Positions 47,598-56,878 of a DNA stretch of 64,000 nt are shown piece after piece. Position numbers and translations under genes: made by a program. Origin of the DNA: Celeribacter sp. PS-C1 (GTDB taxonomy: Bacteria; Pseudomonadota; Alphaproteobacteria; Rhodobacterales; Rhodobacteraceae); assembly GCF_019429625.1 (NCBI RefSeq), contig NZ_JAHXRW010000003.1, forward strand, positions 124,001-188,000, in the 5' to 3' direction. The notes beneath the pieces were generated by a model. That model saw only the letters and a list, made by a program, of their open reading frames with translations. It did no database searches and was not told the origin of the DNA. The number at the start of each line of letters is the position of its first letter. Position 1 is the stretch's first letter.

Positions 47598-47626
47598 GTG
47601 AAAGTAATGTAACGGTTTCATGACAG
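47598..47626 (-). promoter_or_regulatory. Tandem Pho box upstream of pstS
   Basis: On the minus strand three 7-base units recur every 11 bases: CTGTCAT (47620-47626), CCGTTAC (47609-47615) and CTTTCAC (47598-47604). The first is a perfect half site of the PhoB consensus CTGTCAT-N4-CTGTCAT. It is about 80-110 bases before the pstS start. Confidence 0.75.
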
Positions 47627-47675
47627 ATGAGGTTAAATTCCTAGACATCTTACGAATTTGACCATCTTTTCCCGT

Positions 47676-47700
47676 AAAAAAAGCCCGCAAAACGGGCTTT
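47676..47700 (-). terminator. Terminator after phoR
   Basis: AAAGCCCG-CAAAA-CGGGCTTT (47680-47700) runs into seven T residues on the minus strand. It lies about 95 bases after phoR, upstream of the pstS Pho box, so phoR and pstS are separate transcripts, at least in part. Confidence 0.85.
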
Positions 47701-47795
47701 CATCGGATGAATTGTGACAAGATATTAAGGATTGTGACAGCGCGTTAACCTATACCGCGACCATCATGCAGGCGCTTCAGCACCCTCACGGGCCC

Positions 47796-48863
47796 TTATT
47801 CATAGGGCAATATGACAGAAAAACAGCTGCCCTGCCCGGTGTGACTTTCAACCCGCAACCGCCCGCGGTGACGGTTCAGAATGTGCTTCACAATCGCCAA
47901 CCCAAGGCCGGTGCCGCCCATTTCACGCGAACGGTGCGAATCCACCCGGTAGAATCGCTCGGTCAGGCGCGGAATATGTTGGGTGGCGATTCCCTCGCCC
48001 TGATCCGAAACATCCACCCGGATCGCCGAACTGCGCATCGTCGGTTCGACCGTGTGCGAGGTCAGACAGATTCGCACCTCTTTCTCGCGCCCACCATATT
48101 TGATCGCGTTCTCGATCAGGTTGGTGAACACTTGGGTGAGTTGGTCATGATCGCCCGGCACCTCTTCGGTCCCCTCGGCGCCCTCCAGGATCAGCTTCAC
48201 TTTCTGCGCTTCGGCCACAGGTTGCAGGCTGCTGACGACAGAGCGCAGGATTGCGGGGATATCCACACGGTCGGTCGGGCGCACCCGGCGCTCCGCCTCG
48301 ACGCGGGACAAAGACAAAAGATCGCCCACGATGCGGTTCATCCGCTGCGCCTCGCGGTCCATGATCTCGAGAAACCGCTTTCGGGCGACAGCATCATCGG
48401 CGGCCGGTCCCAAAAGCGTTTCAATGAATCCCAGAACAGCGGTCAGAGGCGTGCGCAGCTCGTGGCTGACATTGGCGACGAAATCCCGGCGCATCTGACC
48501 TGCCTCGTGCAGCTCTGTCTTGTCTTCGAAGGCGACCGTGACACAGGCGAAATCCTCGACGATCACCGGACGCAGCACCACGTCATAGACGAGATCGCGC
48601 TGGCTTTCGGTGATGCGGTAGATCGCTTGCGCGGGCTCAGACAGGCGCAGCACGTTCTCGATGGCATCGAGGAGCATCGGTTGGCGCAGCACCGTGATGT
48701 AATGCCGCCCCTCCATGGTCTCGCTGAACAAATGCCGTGCAGGTGCATTCGCTGCCATGATCCTTTCGTCGCGCCCAATTACGACGACCGGCAAAGGCAT
48801 GGCATCCGCCATCGCCTCCATCATATCTTCGCCGTATCTGACCTGTTTCGAATTGTATTGCAT
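47796..48863 (-). CDS. phoR: Phosphate regulon sensor histidine kinase PhoR
   Basis: The 355-residue kinase has a PAS domain (MPLPVVVIGRDERIMAANAPA), a DHp helix with the phospho-His in DFVANVSHELRTPLTAVLGF, and an HATPase domain with N box NLIENAIKYGG and G boxes DQGEGI and GGTGLGLAIVKH. No membrane helix is seen, unlike E. coli PhoR, so it is either soluble or held by partners. The frame is open to 48938, but a Pho-box-like repeat covers 48902-48919, so I place the start downstream at 48863; 48824 is also possible. Confidence 0.9.
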   Translation of the reverse strand: MQYNSKQVRYGEDMMEAMADAMPLPVVVIGRDERIMAANAPARHLFSETMEGRHYITVLRQPMLLDAIENVLRLSEPAQAIYRITESQRDLVYDVVLRPVIVEDFACVTVAFEDKTELHEAGQMRRDFVANVSHELRTPLTAVLGFIETLLGPAADDAVARKRFLEIMDREAQRMNRIVGDLLSLSRVEAERRVRPTDRVDIPAILRSVVSSLQPVAEAQKVKLILEGAEGTEEVPGDHDQLTQVFTNLIENAIKYGGREKEVRICLTSHTVEPTMRSSAIRVDVSDQGEGIATQHIPRLTERFYRVDSHRSREMGGTGLGLAIVKHILNRHRGRLRVESHTGQGSCFSVILPYE

Positions 48864-48901
48864 GGCAGTGTCCATTTTTCGGTGCTGGTTACCGCTACCG
48901 T

Positions 48902-48919
48902 GTAACCTTCTCATGACAA
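48902..48919 (-). promoter_or_regulatory. Pho-box-like repeat upstream of phoR
   Basis: On the minus strand TTGTCATGAGAAGGTTAC matches the pstS site CTGTCATGAAACCGTTAC at 14 of 18 positions with the same 11-base unit spacing. It suggests PhoB control of phoR itself and argues against translation starting upstream of it. Confidence 0.6.
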
Positions 48920-49072
48920 GGGGCGGGTCATATGACAAGGCTGTCGTATTTCGCGGTGAGAGATTTTCATTTTGCGAATATTTTTGATTTGGACAAAAAT
49001 ATTATTGCATTTTCGATACTTTACACGTTTCCTCTAAACCGGAATGAGAAAAAAGATCGGACCCCGTGCACA

Positions 49073-49489
49073 ATGGGAACCATACGGCAGAACATATTCG
49101 GTGACCTGATTGCGCATCTCGACAGGGCGCAAAGCAAACCCCAAGGGATGATCCTGATGGTGGGTGAACCGCAGCGCATGCAAACGCTCAAGCGGCATTT
49201 TCCTCAGGACACGGGTCTCTTCTTTATAGAGTTCTGCGATCTGACACCTGAGATTTTGCACAGCATCAATCCGGGTAGCGTCGTGGCACCCGTGATATCG
49301 GCCCATTTCGACTGTCTCGATCTTGCGGCGCTTTTGCAAGACGCGGATTACAAAGGGGCGTTTCGAGCGATCACCAAAGGTCTGCCCCGTCCAGAGATCG
49401 TGCGGAACGAAGTGCGCAGCCAATTCCCGGACCTCGACTTCGATATGCTCAGCCCGGAACCTGTTCGTATCCAGACGGCGCTGCACTAA
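49073..49489 (+). CDS. Conserved hypothetical protein
   Basis: The 138-residue product from ATG 49073 is soluble, with no signal peptide and no motif that I recognise. It has alternating hydrophobic strands (GMILMVGEPQRM, GLFFIEF, SVVAPVISAHFDCLDLAALLQ), reminiscent of a small alpha/beta receiver-like fold, but the phospho-acceptor pattern is absent. The frame is open back to 48932, though that part looks non-coding. It is divergent from phoR and ends 34 bases before the convergent carbonic anhydrase gene. Confidence 0.6.
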   Translation: MGTIRQNIFGDLIAHLDRAQSKPQGMILMVGEPQRMQTLKRHFPQDTGLFFIEFCDLTPEILHSINPGSVVAPVISAHFDCLDLAALLQDADYKGAFRAITKGLPRPEIVRNEVRSQFPDLDFDMLSPEPVRIQTALH

Positions 49490-49522
49490 AGCGACGCCGC
49501 CGGATATGACGGATCAGGCACG

Positions 49523-50053
49523 TCAGTCGAGCGCTTTCAGCCCATCACGAAACCGTTGTGCGTTTTGCTGATAATGCAACGCAGAAGCCTTGAGCCCTTT
49601 GATCTGCGCCTCGGTCAGTTCGCGCACCACGCGTCCGGGGCTGCCCATGACGAGAGATCCGTCCGGGATTTCCTTGCCTTCCGTGATCAGCGCCCCTGCC
49701 CCGATCAGACAATTCTTGCCGATCTTGGCCCCGTTAAGGACCGTCGCATCCATGCCGATCAGCGAATTCTCCCCGATGGTGCAACCATGCAGCATCGCTT
49801 TATGCCCGATGGTGCAGCCGGCGCCAATGGTGAGCGGATAGCCCATATCGGTGTGCAGCACTGCGTTTTCCTGAATATTCGTGCCCTCACCCACGACAAT
49901 CGCCTCATTGTCGCCGCGGAGAGTGGCACCAAACCAGATGTTGGCGCCCTCTTCCAGGATCACCTTGCCGATGACATGCGCCCCCGGTGCGACCCAATAG
50001 TCGCCATTCTCCGGCAACACCGGCGCGTGATCGTTCAAAGAATAAAGCGTCAT
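49523..50053 (-). CDS. Gamma-class carbonic anhydrase-like hexapeptide protein
   Basis: The 176 residues form a left-handed beta helix of hexapeptide repeats ([33 protein letters not shown]) with a C-terminal helix. The three metal-binding His residues of gamma carbonic anhydrases are present (His67, His84, His89), as are Arg46, Asp48 and Gln61. Enzymes of this YrdA/CaiE/PaaY group may hydrate CO2 or act on CoA thioesters; which applies here is open. Its start overlaps the gmk stop by 4 bases. Confidence 0.88.
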   Translation of the reverse strand: MTLYSLNDHAPVLPENGDYWVAPGAHVIGKVILEEGANIWFGATLRGDNEAIVVGEGTNIQENAVLHTDMGYPLTIGAGCTIGHKAMLHGCTIGENSLIGMDATVLNGAKIGKNCLIGAGALITEGKEIPDGSLVMGSPGRVVRELTEAQIKGLKASALHYQQNAQRFRDGLKALD

Positions 50054-50712
50054 CCTTCCACCTCCTCGAATTCCGATTGCAGCCCCCGCACAAAACCCAT
50101 GAGGCCAGGTTGCTGCACCCGGCGCAGGCGTTCGGCGGCGATGATCGTTTTAAGGCGCTCGAAACTCACCTCCAGATCATCATTCACCAGCACGTAATCA
50201 TAGCCATCCCAGTGGCTGATCTCGTCCCAGCTTTTCTCCATCCGCTTACCGATGGTCTCTGCACTGTCCTGACCGCGTGTCTCTAGACGACGGCGCAGCT
50301 CCTTGATCGACGGCGGCAGCACGAAGATTGACAGCACGTGATCGCGCAGCACAGAATTCGAAATCTGCTGTGCGCCTTGCCAGTCCACATCGAACAGCAC
50401 ATCACGCCCCTCTTCGATGGCCTTGCGCACGGGCGCGGCCGGCGAGCCGTAAAAGTTGCCGAACACATGGGCGTGCTCCAACATCTCGCCCTCTTCGACC
50501 ATGTGTTTAAAGCCGGGAACATCGACGAAATGGTAGTGCACACCGTCCTCTTCGCCGTCGCGCGGTGCACGCGTCGTGGCGGACACCGAAAAGCTCAGCG
50601 TCTCGTCCCAAGCCATCAAACGGCGCGCCAGCGTCGATTTTCCGGCACCTGAGGGTGACGACAGGATGATGAGAAGACCGCGCCGCTCGGCCGACCTGTC
50701 TGAACTTCGCAT
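50050..50712 (-). CDS. gmk: Guanylate kinase
   Basis: Gmk phosphorylates GMP and dGMP to GDP and dGDP. The 220 residues have the P-loop [10 protein letters not shown] (about 18-27), the GMP-binding [21 protein letters not shown] region, VDWQGAQQI, and the lid segment [11 protein letters not shown]. The gene lies at the edge of a long non-coding region and is followed directly by the carbonic anhydrase gene. The yicC gene that often precedes gmk is absent here. Confidence 0.96.
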   Translation of the reverse strand: MRSSDRSAERRGLLIILSSPSGAGKSTLARRLMAWDETLSFSVSATTRAPRDGEEDGVHYHFVDVPGFKHMVEEGEMLEHAHVFGNFYGSPAAPVRKAIEEGRDVLFDVDWQGAQQISNSVLRDHVLSIFVLPPSIKELRRRLETRGQDSAETIGKRMEKSWDEISHWDGYDYVLVNDDLEVSFERLKTIIAAERLRRVQQPGLMGFVRGLQSEFEEVEG

Positions 50713-51310
50713 ATTGACCTCCGCGTGTCTCTTTGGCGCTCCGCATTATGACGGCGCTATGCTTGGTCTATAGCCGTCCGCCTCCGCGATGACCAGCATC
50801 GGTACATGCTGCATGTATGACAGCTCTGGCAATTGCGTTCTGCCTCAGAGACTCACTTCACATGTGTAGCGTCACAACTCCGCTGCGTTTACCCCGGTCT
50901 GTGGTCATTTGGTGCGAGTGTAGGGGTTCCATAAAATTTTAGAAAACTGCCGCCTGTTAAACTTTTGATAAGCACTAATTCCGAGCGTCTGAAATTTAAT
51001 TATTTGATCTTTATTGCATTTTAAAAGCACCAGTCTCTACAGCCTTTCTATTTCCCTAAGATATTCCCACAGATTTTCGAAGTTTTTGCAGCGACACATT
51101 AACCATTCGTTAGGATTTTCCACCAATTTAGCCAATCTCGTGGCATATTCAGATCAAGCCAGCGATGTCAGATCGTTGCCAAGACAGGTCGGGCGGCAGA
51201 GAGGTCGAAAAGCCCTTTCGACAGCGGCAGAACGCACACCCGACAGTATTTAAAGACCCGCTTCAGGCCCCGTCACGGGCCGCGGATCGCTCAGTTGAAT
51301 AGGTGTTGAG
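50713..51310. other. 598-base AT-rich intergenic region
   Basis: This is the longest gap in the window, between divergent gmk and the PAS gene. Its middle (about 50930-51130) is clearly richer in A and T than the surroundings. The CtrA-type box at 51099-51113 lies within it. No frame with a ribosome site or recognisable product is visible. It could hold extended promoters or a small RNA, which I cannot resolve. Confidence 0.5.
51099..51113. promoter_or_regulatory. CtrA-type binding box
   Basis: TTAA-CCATTCG-TTAG matches the CtrA consensus TTAA-N7-TTAA with one change, and the extended TTAACCAT half is typical. It lies about 200 bases before the PAS gene start in the AT-rich gap. Confidence 0.6.
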
Positions 51311-52036
51311 ATGAAGATTGAATATATGAGTGGCTCCAATGTCGTTTCTCTGATGCCACGCCGTAATGACATCCACTTTCCCGCGTTGAAAACGGTCGAG
51401 GCCTATTGGGAAGGCCTGCGGAACGGCAGACCTGTTCCGGCCCGCGCCGAAGTGGACCCGCGGGGCATGCAATCGGCCCTCGAATTCGCCTTCATCCTCG
51501 AACGCATTGCTCCCGGTGTGGCGCGGTTTCGCCTTGCCGGCATGCATCTGACCGATCTCATGGGGATGGAAGTGCGCGGCATGCCGTTGACCGCGATGTT
51601 CGTGCCGGAAAGCCGCGCGAAACTCTCCGAGGCGCTCGAAGCTGTGTTCGAGACTCCGCAAATCACCGTCATCACGCTCAAGGCCGAACGCGGAATCGGG
51701 CGCGGCGCGATGGATGCGCAGCTTTTGCTCTGCCCGCTGAAATCCGATCTGGGCGATGTGAACCGCGTGTTGGGGTGCTTGCAGTCCAAAGGCGAGATCG
51801 GTCGTCAGCCGCGCCGCTTTGAAGTGGTGGACATCCGGTCCCGCCCGCTCTTGGGCAATCCGGCGGACCAGAGCTTTGACACCACGCCGAAAGGCACGCC
51901 GGTGCCTGCCGGTTTCGCCGAGGCCAAACAGGCCTATGAGGACAGCAAATCCACCGCCTCTGAGACGCAGGACAAGGTGGAAGAGACCCCGCGCCCCGCA
52001 AAGCCGGTGCTGCGTCTGGTCAAAACGGACGAGTAA
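51311..52036 (+). CDS. PAS_5-like sensory domain protein
   Basis: The 241-residue cytoplasmic protein has one PAS-type domain of the PAS_5 (DUF1457) kind at about residues 25-165 (TVEAYWEGLRNGRPVPARAEVDPRGM, RFRLAGMHLTDLMGMEVRGMPLTAMF), then a low-complexity tail with KPVLRLVKTDE at the end. No output domain is attached. MopJ of Caulobacter, a cell-cycle integrator, is a PAS_5 protein, and a CtrA-type box lies upstream here. Orthology is not established; roseobacters often have several PAS_5 proteins. Confidence 0.82.
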   Translation: MKIEYMSGSNVVSLMPRRNDIHFPALKTVEAYWEGLRNGRPVPARAEVDPRGMQSALEFAFILERIAPGVARFRLAGMHLTDLMGMEVRGMPLTAMFVPESRAKLSEALEAVFETPQITVITLKAERGIGRGAMDAQLLLCPLKSDLGDVNRVLGCLQSKGEIGRQPRRFEVVDIRSRPLLGNPADQSFDTTPKGTPVPAGFAEAKQAYEDSKSTASETQDKVEETPRPAKPVLRLVKTDE

Positions 52037-52181
52037 GCTATCGGTTTTCATATGACCTTCCCCGTGAGGGGAACGGTCATCGGGTGCGGCACACTCCGAC
52101 AATCGGGGGGCGGGGAGCCGCGCCTTTTTGCTTTTCAATTCGCCGGGCGCATGCTCCTCTCAGGGACATAAAGGAGCGCCC

Positions 52182-52586
52182 ATGATCACCTATGCCATAG
52201 AGCCCGACCTCTCCGCCTCTGAATTTCTCTCGCTGTTGGCCGCCTCAACATTGGCCGAACGCCGTCCGGTCAATCAGCCGCAGCGGATCGCCAGAATGTT
52301 GGCGAATTCCGACCTGATCGTCACGGCCCGGGATGCGGTGGGGCATCTGGTGGGCGTGGCGCGCTCCGTCACCGATTTTGCCTATTGCCTCTATTGCTCC
52401 GATCTTGCGGTCGACGTGCGGTTTCAGGGGCGCGGAATTGGAAAGGCGCTTTTGCAGGAAACCGTCAGCGCGGCGCCTGAGGTCAAGACACATCTTCTGC
52501 TCTCCGCGCCCGGCGCGATGTCGTTCTATGAGGCGGCGGGATACGAGGCCGCCGGGAATTGCTTCATCTTTCACCGTGGAGACTGA
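52182..52586 (+). CDS. GNAT-family N-acetyltransferase
   Basis: The 134-residue protein shows the GNAT acetyl-CoA loop VDVRFQGRGIGKALLQE (the Q/RxxGxG/A motif) and a C-terminal YEAAGYEAAGNCFIFHR strand. It transfers an acetyl group to an unknown amine. AAGGAG (52171-52176) sits 5 bases before the ATG at 52182, so the longer frame from 52128 is rejected. It lies between the PAS gene and convergent aroG. Confidence 0.87.
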   Translation: MITYAIEPDLSASEFLSLLAASTLAERRPVNQPQRIARMLANSDLIVTARDAVGHLVGVARSVTDFAYCLYCSDLAVDVRFQGRGIGKALLQETVSAAPEVKTHLLLSAPGAMSFYEAAGYEAAGNCFIFHRGD

Positions 52587-52599
52587 AGACGCGGCGAAT

Positions 52600-52628
52600 A
52601 AAAAAAGCCGGGCATGAAGCCCAGCTTT
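52600..52628 (-). terminator. Terminator after the DAHP synthase gene
   Basis: AAAGC-C-GGGC pairs with GCCC-A-GCTTT with one mismatch; on the minus strand it is followed by seven T residues. It lies 24 bases past the aroG stop and also near the end of the convergent acetyltransferase gene. Confidence 0.8.
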
Positions 52629-52651
52629 CAACATCTTGATTTTTCGAGACC

Positions 52652-54022
52652 TTAGGCGGTTGCCGCCACCGTCTCCGGGGTCTGACCTTTTTGCAACTCT
52701 TCGGCCACAAGGAAGGCAAGCTCCAGCGACTGAGATGCGTTCAAACGCGGATCGCAAGCGGTGTGGTAGCGGTCGGCGAGGTTCTCGTCGGTCACCGCGC
52801 GCAGGCCGCCGGTGCATTCGGTTACGTCCTTGCCGGTCATCTCGAAATGCACGCCGCCCGGGATGGTGCCCTGATCGCGGTGCACGGCGAAAAATTCCTG
52901 CACCTCGGAGAGCACCTGTTCGAACGGACGGGTTTTATAGCCGCTCTCGGATTTGATCGTGTTGCCATGCATCGGGTCACAGGACCAGACGACATTTGCG
53001 CCTTCCCCTTTCACGGTCTCAATGAGACGCGGCAGGTGATCGGCCACTTTGCCCGCGCCGAAACGCGCGATGAGCGTCAGACGCCCTGCCTCGTTTTCGG
53101 GGTTGAGTTTGCCCATCAGCACCTTGAGGTCTTCGGCACTGGTCGAGGGACCGCATTTCAGACCGATCGGGTTCTGAACGCCACGGCAGAATTCGACATG
53201 CGCGCCGTCCGGCTGACGCGTCCGGTCGCCGATCCAGATCATGTGACCGGAACCTGCAATCGTGGCGCCGGTGGTGCTATCGACACGGGTCAGCGCCTCT
53301 TCGTATTCCAGCAAAAGCGCCTCATGCGAGGTGTAGAAATCCACGGTTTGCAGATCGGGGTTATGTTCCGCCGTCATGCCCGCCGCTTTCATGAAGTCGA
53401 GCGCATCCTGAATGCGGTTAGCCATGTCGCGGTATTTCTCGGCCTCGTCGGATTCGGTAAAGCCCAGCGTCCAGGCGTGCACCCGGTGAATGTCAGCAAA
53501 ACCACCTTTGGAGAAAGCGCGCAGCAGGTTTAGCGAGGCCGCCGCCTGTGTGTAGGCCTGCAGCATGCGGTTCGGATCGGGGATGCGCGAGGCCTCATCG
53601 AATTCGAACCCGTTGATGATGTCGCCACGGTAGGACGGCAGTTCCACGCCACCGACGGTCTCGGTCGGGGCAGAGCGCGGTTTCGCGAATTGGCCCGCCA
53701 TCCGGCCGACTTTGATCACCGGCACTTTCGCACCAAAGGTGAGCACCATCGCCATTTGCAGCATGACTTTGAAGGTGTCGCGGATCTGATCGCCGCCGAA
53801 TTCCGCAAAGCTTTCGGCGCAATCGCCACCTTGCAAAAGGAAGGCCTCGCCACGCGACGCTTTCGCCAGATCACGTTTGAGCTTGCGCGCCTCGCCCGCA
53901 AAGACGAGCGGCGGATATTTGGCAAGCTGCGCCTCAACAGCGTTCAGCGCGGCCTCGTCCGTATAGTCGGGCATTTGCACACGCGGTTTGTTGCGCCATG
54001 CGGTTTTCACCCAATCCGTCAT
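52652..54022 (-). CDS. aroG: 3-deoxy-7-phosphoheptulonate synthase, class II
   Basis: This enzyme joins phosphoenolpyruvate and erythrose 4-phosphate, the first step of the shikimate route to aromatic amino acids. The 456 residues are class II (plant/mycobacterial type): [33 protein letters not shown], and [12 protein letters not shown] with metal-binding residues, then the [12 protein letters not shown] block. It is unrelated in sequence to E. coli AroF/G/H. The gene is monocistronic with a terminator. About 200 bases before it contain nothing I recognise except a probable promoter area. Confidence 0.95.
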   Translation of the reverse strand: MTDWVKTAWRNKPRVQMPDYTDEAALNAVEAQLAKYPPLVFAGEARKLKRDLAKASRGEAFLLQGGDCAESFAEFGGDQIRDTFKVMLQMAMVLTFGAKVPVIKVGRMAGQFAKPRSAPTETVGGVELPSYRGDIINGFEFDEASRIPDPNRMLQAYTQAAASLNLLRAFSKGGFADIHRVHAWTLGFTESDEAEKYRDMANRIQDALDFMKAAGMTAEHNPDLQTVDFYTSHEALLLEYEEALTRVDSTTGATIAGSGHMIWIGDRTRQPDGAHVEFCRGVQNPIGLKCGPSTSAEDLKVLMGKLNPENEAGRLTLIARFGAGKVADHLPRLIETVKGEGANVVWSCDPMHGNTIKSESGYKTRPFEQVLSEVQEFFAVHRDQGTIPGGVHFEMTGKDVTECTGGLRAVTDENLADRYHTACDPRLNASQSLELAFLVAEELQKGQTPETVAATA

Positions 54023-54221
54023 CGTCTTTACTCCAAAACGGTTATCAATTCTCCTCCCTCACGCGGCAAACCTGTCCGTGTTAGCGGTAGCGCACGCGAA
54101 GTCTGATGACTTATAGAGGCGAGAACGTCCTGAGAAAACCCAAAACAATCAGGATTGGACGTAGAAATCCCGTGCAAACGCCTAATTCCTGCGCGCCCTC
54201 CCTGTCTTTCGGGCCTTAGTC

Positions 54222-55322
54222 CTATGGTGCAATCCGGTAAGCGGCGCCCTCCAGAACTGAGAGGAACCAGATCGATCCATCCGGCGCCTCGACAATGTCG
54301 CGCACACGACCAGTTTCGGGCCAGGACCATTGCTCCTCCTGCCAAGTGGCCGGATCCATCACGGAAATATAGTCAAATTTAAGCGACCCGATCAGGTGTT
54401 TTCCTCTCAGCCACGGGAACAAATCACCCTCATAGATCATGTAACCCGAAGGCGCGATGGAGGGCGTCCACTGATGCGCGGGCGGCGCGGTGCCGTCTAG
54501 TGTTTGAGGCGCGAAACGACCGCCGCCGTAATTCTCGCCGTAGCTGGTCAGAGGCCAGCCATAGTTGACGCCTTTGGAGACGAGGTTGATCTCGTCGCCG
54601 CCCTGCGGCCCATGTTCGTTGACCCAAAGTTGCCCCTCACCATCGAGAGCCGCGCCTTGGGGATTGCGGTGACCAAAGGACCACAGAGCCTGTAGAGTGT
54701 CGGCCTCGTTAACAAAAGGATTGTCCGCAGGAATGGTGCCATCACGATTGATCCGAAGCACCGAACCATTGGCGCGAGCCTTGTCTTGCGCGGCCTCCCG
54801 ATCGCCGCGCTCTCCGACGGTGAGGAATAGTGTGCCATCCGTTGCTTCAACGATACGAGAGCCGAAATGCTGGCCCCTGCGGCTGCCCTCGGCCATCACA
54901 AAGAGATCGCGAAAGCCCACAAGCTGATCGCCCTCGAGCCGCCCGACGCCAAGTGCCGTGCCTGCGCCGCCACGCATCGGTTTGGAATAACTGAGAAACA
55001 CTTCGCCGCTCTCGGCAAAATCGCGCGGGATCATAATGTCCAAAAGACCACCCTGCCCGCTTTCCCAGACCTCGGGCGTGCCGTCGATCACAGTCACCTT
55101 GCCGTCTTTTACCCGCAAAAGTCGTCCGTCAATCTCGCTGATTAACACGCCGCCCTCGGGCAGGAAGTCAATCGCCCACGGTTCATCCAATCCCGTGACT
55201 TCTTCCGTCACCTCAACGGCTGCGTCCCCGGCCATGCGGTCAGCGGCGGCCAAAGACGTGGAGAGCATCAATGCAGCAGACGCGAAAAGCGGTGCAAAAA
55301 CGCGCGCGAAGATCAAAGACAT
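54222..55322 (-). CDS. Periplasmic PQQ-type aldose sugar dehydrogenase
   Basis: The 366-residue product starts with a signal peptide (MSLIFARVFAPLFASAALML, cleavage near LAAADRMAG) and has the six-bladed beta-propeller of soluble glucose/aldose sugar dehydrogenases: EVTGLDEPWAIDFLPEGGVLISE, GGLLDIMI, the catalytic-His-type QHFGSRI, and ALWSFGHRNPQGAA, NEHGPQGGDEINL. These proteins (YliI type) oxidise sugars with PQQ in the periplasm. The start at 55322 has GAAAGG before it. No PQQ synthesis genes lie in the window. Confidence 0.88.
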   Translation of the reverse strand: MSLIFARVFAPLFASAALMLSTSLAAADRMAGDAAVEVTEEVTGLDEPWAIDFLPEGGVLISEIDGRLLRVKDGKVTVIDGTPEVWESGQGGLLDIMIPRDFAESGEVFLSYSKPMRGGAGTALGVGRLEGDQLVGFRDLFVMAEGSRRGQHFGSRIVEATDGTLFLTVGERGDREAAQDKARANGSVLRINRDGTIPADNPFVNEADTLQALWSFGHRNPQGAALDGEGQLWVNEHGPQGGDEINLVSKGVNYGWPLTSYGENYGGGRFAPQTLDGTAPPAHQWTPSIAPSGYMIYEGDLFPWLRGKHLIGSLKFDYISVMDPATWQEEQWSWPETGRVRDIVEAPDGSIWFLSVLEGAAYRIAP

Positions 55323-55625
55323 ATAAAGGCCTTTCTCAGGAATGGTGGAAGGTCTCGGAGTTGCAATTGAGTTAATGCGATCCACCGCTTTTTCAAATGG
55401 AAAGAGAGTTCACGCGCGCCCGTCCGAGTCGGTCGCTTTAGCTCACACAAGTGGTTCACCCGGCGAAAACCCGCGACATTGGGGCTGACGGTGCCCGCCA
55501 CCCCGTCAGAATTTGAGCAAATGCCCCAAAACAGGCCGCGAAACGCTGCGGCATATCTTTCCATCCGGTCAAAGCCCGTCTAGGCTCCGCCCCAGGACAA
55601 GATCCAAAACAGGGAGTATTTCCAT

Positions 55626-56801
55626 ATGAAAAAGCTGCTTCTGGCTTCCACCGCTGCGACCCTTATGGCGGGCGCGGGCTACGCCGAAGACGTCAAGGTT
55701 GGTGTCATTCTCGGGTTCACCGGACCGATTGAATCGCTGACCCCCGACATGGCCGCCAGTGCGGAGCTGGCCATGAAAGAAGTGAGCGACAGCGGCGCGT
55801 TCCTGGGTGGCTCGACCATCACGCCCGTGCGTGCGGACAGCACCTGCGTCGATGCGGCGGCGGCCTCTGCTGCGGCTGAGCGTCTGATCACCTCCGACGG
55901 TGTCGTCGCCATCATGGGCGCGGACTGTTCCGGTGTGACCGGCGCAGTCCTTTCGAACGTGGCTGTGCCGAATGGCGTTGTGATGGTGTCTCCGTCCGCC
56001 ACCTCGCCGGGTCTCACGACCGTCGAAGACAACGATCTTTTCTTCCGCACCTCGCCGTCCGACGCGCGTCAGGGCGAAGTTCTGGCCGATGTTCTGGAAG
56101 AAAAAGGCATCACATCCGTGGCCGTGACCTACACCAACTCCGACTACGGCAAAGGCCTGTCGGATGCGTTTGCTGCCGCTTACGACGGTGAGATCACCAT
56201 CAACACCTCGCATGAAGACGGCAAAGCCGACTACTCCGCAGAGATCGGGGCCATGGCTGCAGCCGGTGGCGAAGCGCTCGTCGTGCTGGGCTATGTCGAC
56301 CAAGGTGGTAAAGGCATTATCCAGGCCTCCGCTGACACCGGCGCTTTTGACATGTATCTCCTGGGCGATGGCATGTACGGCGACAGCCTCTTGTCCGATC
56401 TGGGCGATGTGGTCGAAGGCTCCCTTGGTATCGTGCCGTGGGCCGAAGGCGAAGGCACCGATGCGTTCAACGCACTTGGCGAAGCGGCTGGCATCAACGT
56501 GTCCTCCGCCTACACCCGCGAAAGCTATGACGCAGCGGCTCTGATCGCTCTGGCCATGGCCAAGGGCGGCGAAGCGACCAAAGAAGCCGTCGCAGCCAAT
56601 GTTCTCGATGTTGCCAACGCGCCGGGTGAGCCGATCCTGCCGGGTGAGCTTGCGAAAGCGCTCGAAATTCTCGCGTCCGGTGGCGATATCGATTATGTCG
56701 GTGCCACCAATGTCGAGCTGATCGGACCGGGTGAAGCCGCTGGCTCCTATCGCTACTACACCATCACCGATGGCGCGTTTGAAACGGTTGATATCCGCTA
56801 A
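55626..56801 (+). CDS. livJ: Periplasmic branched-chain amino acid-type binding protein
   Basis: The 391-residue protein has a signal peptide (MKKLLLASTAATLMAGAGYA) and a type I periplasmic-binding fold of the Leu/Ile/Val family: GVILGFTGPIESLTPDM, GADCSGVTGAVLSNVAVPNGVVMVSPSATSPGL, RTSPSDARQGEVLADV and YTNSDYGKGLSDAF. A single GGGAG site precedes the ATG. It leads the importer operon, 77 bases before the first ATPase gene. The ligand could also be urea, amides or another amino acid. Confidence 0.92.
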   Translation: MKKLLLASTAATLMAGAGYAEDVKVGVILGFTGPIESLTPDMAASAELAMKEVSDSGAFLGGSTITPVRADSTCVDAAAASAAAERLITSDGVVAIMGADCSGVTGAVLSNVAVPNGVVMVSPSATSPGLTTVEDNDLFFRTSPSDARQGEVLADVLEEKGITSVAVTYTNSDYGKGLSDAFAAAYDGEITINTSHEDGKADYSAEIGAMAAAGGEALVVLGYVDQGGKGIIQASADTGAFDMYLLGDGMYGDSLLSDLGDVVEGSLGIVPWAEGEGTDAFNALGEAAGINVSSAYTRESYDAAALIALAMAKGGEATKEAVAANVLDVANAPGEPILPGELAKALEILASGGDIDYVGATNVELIGPGEAAGSYRYYTITDGAFETVDIR

Positions 56802-56878
56802 AACACGGTCGGTATTCTGATCAATGGCCCGGGGCGCAAGACGTCCCGGGCTCACGTTTTCGGTCCAAAGGCCGATCT

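Noticed and set aside
48864-48938. Longer PhoR starting at 48938 or 48914
   Set aside because: The added residues are not PhoR-like, there is no ribosome site, and a Pho-box-like repeat overlaps this stretch.
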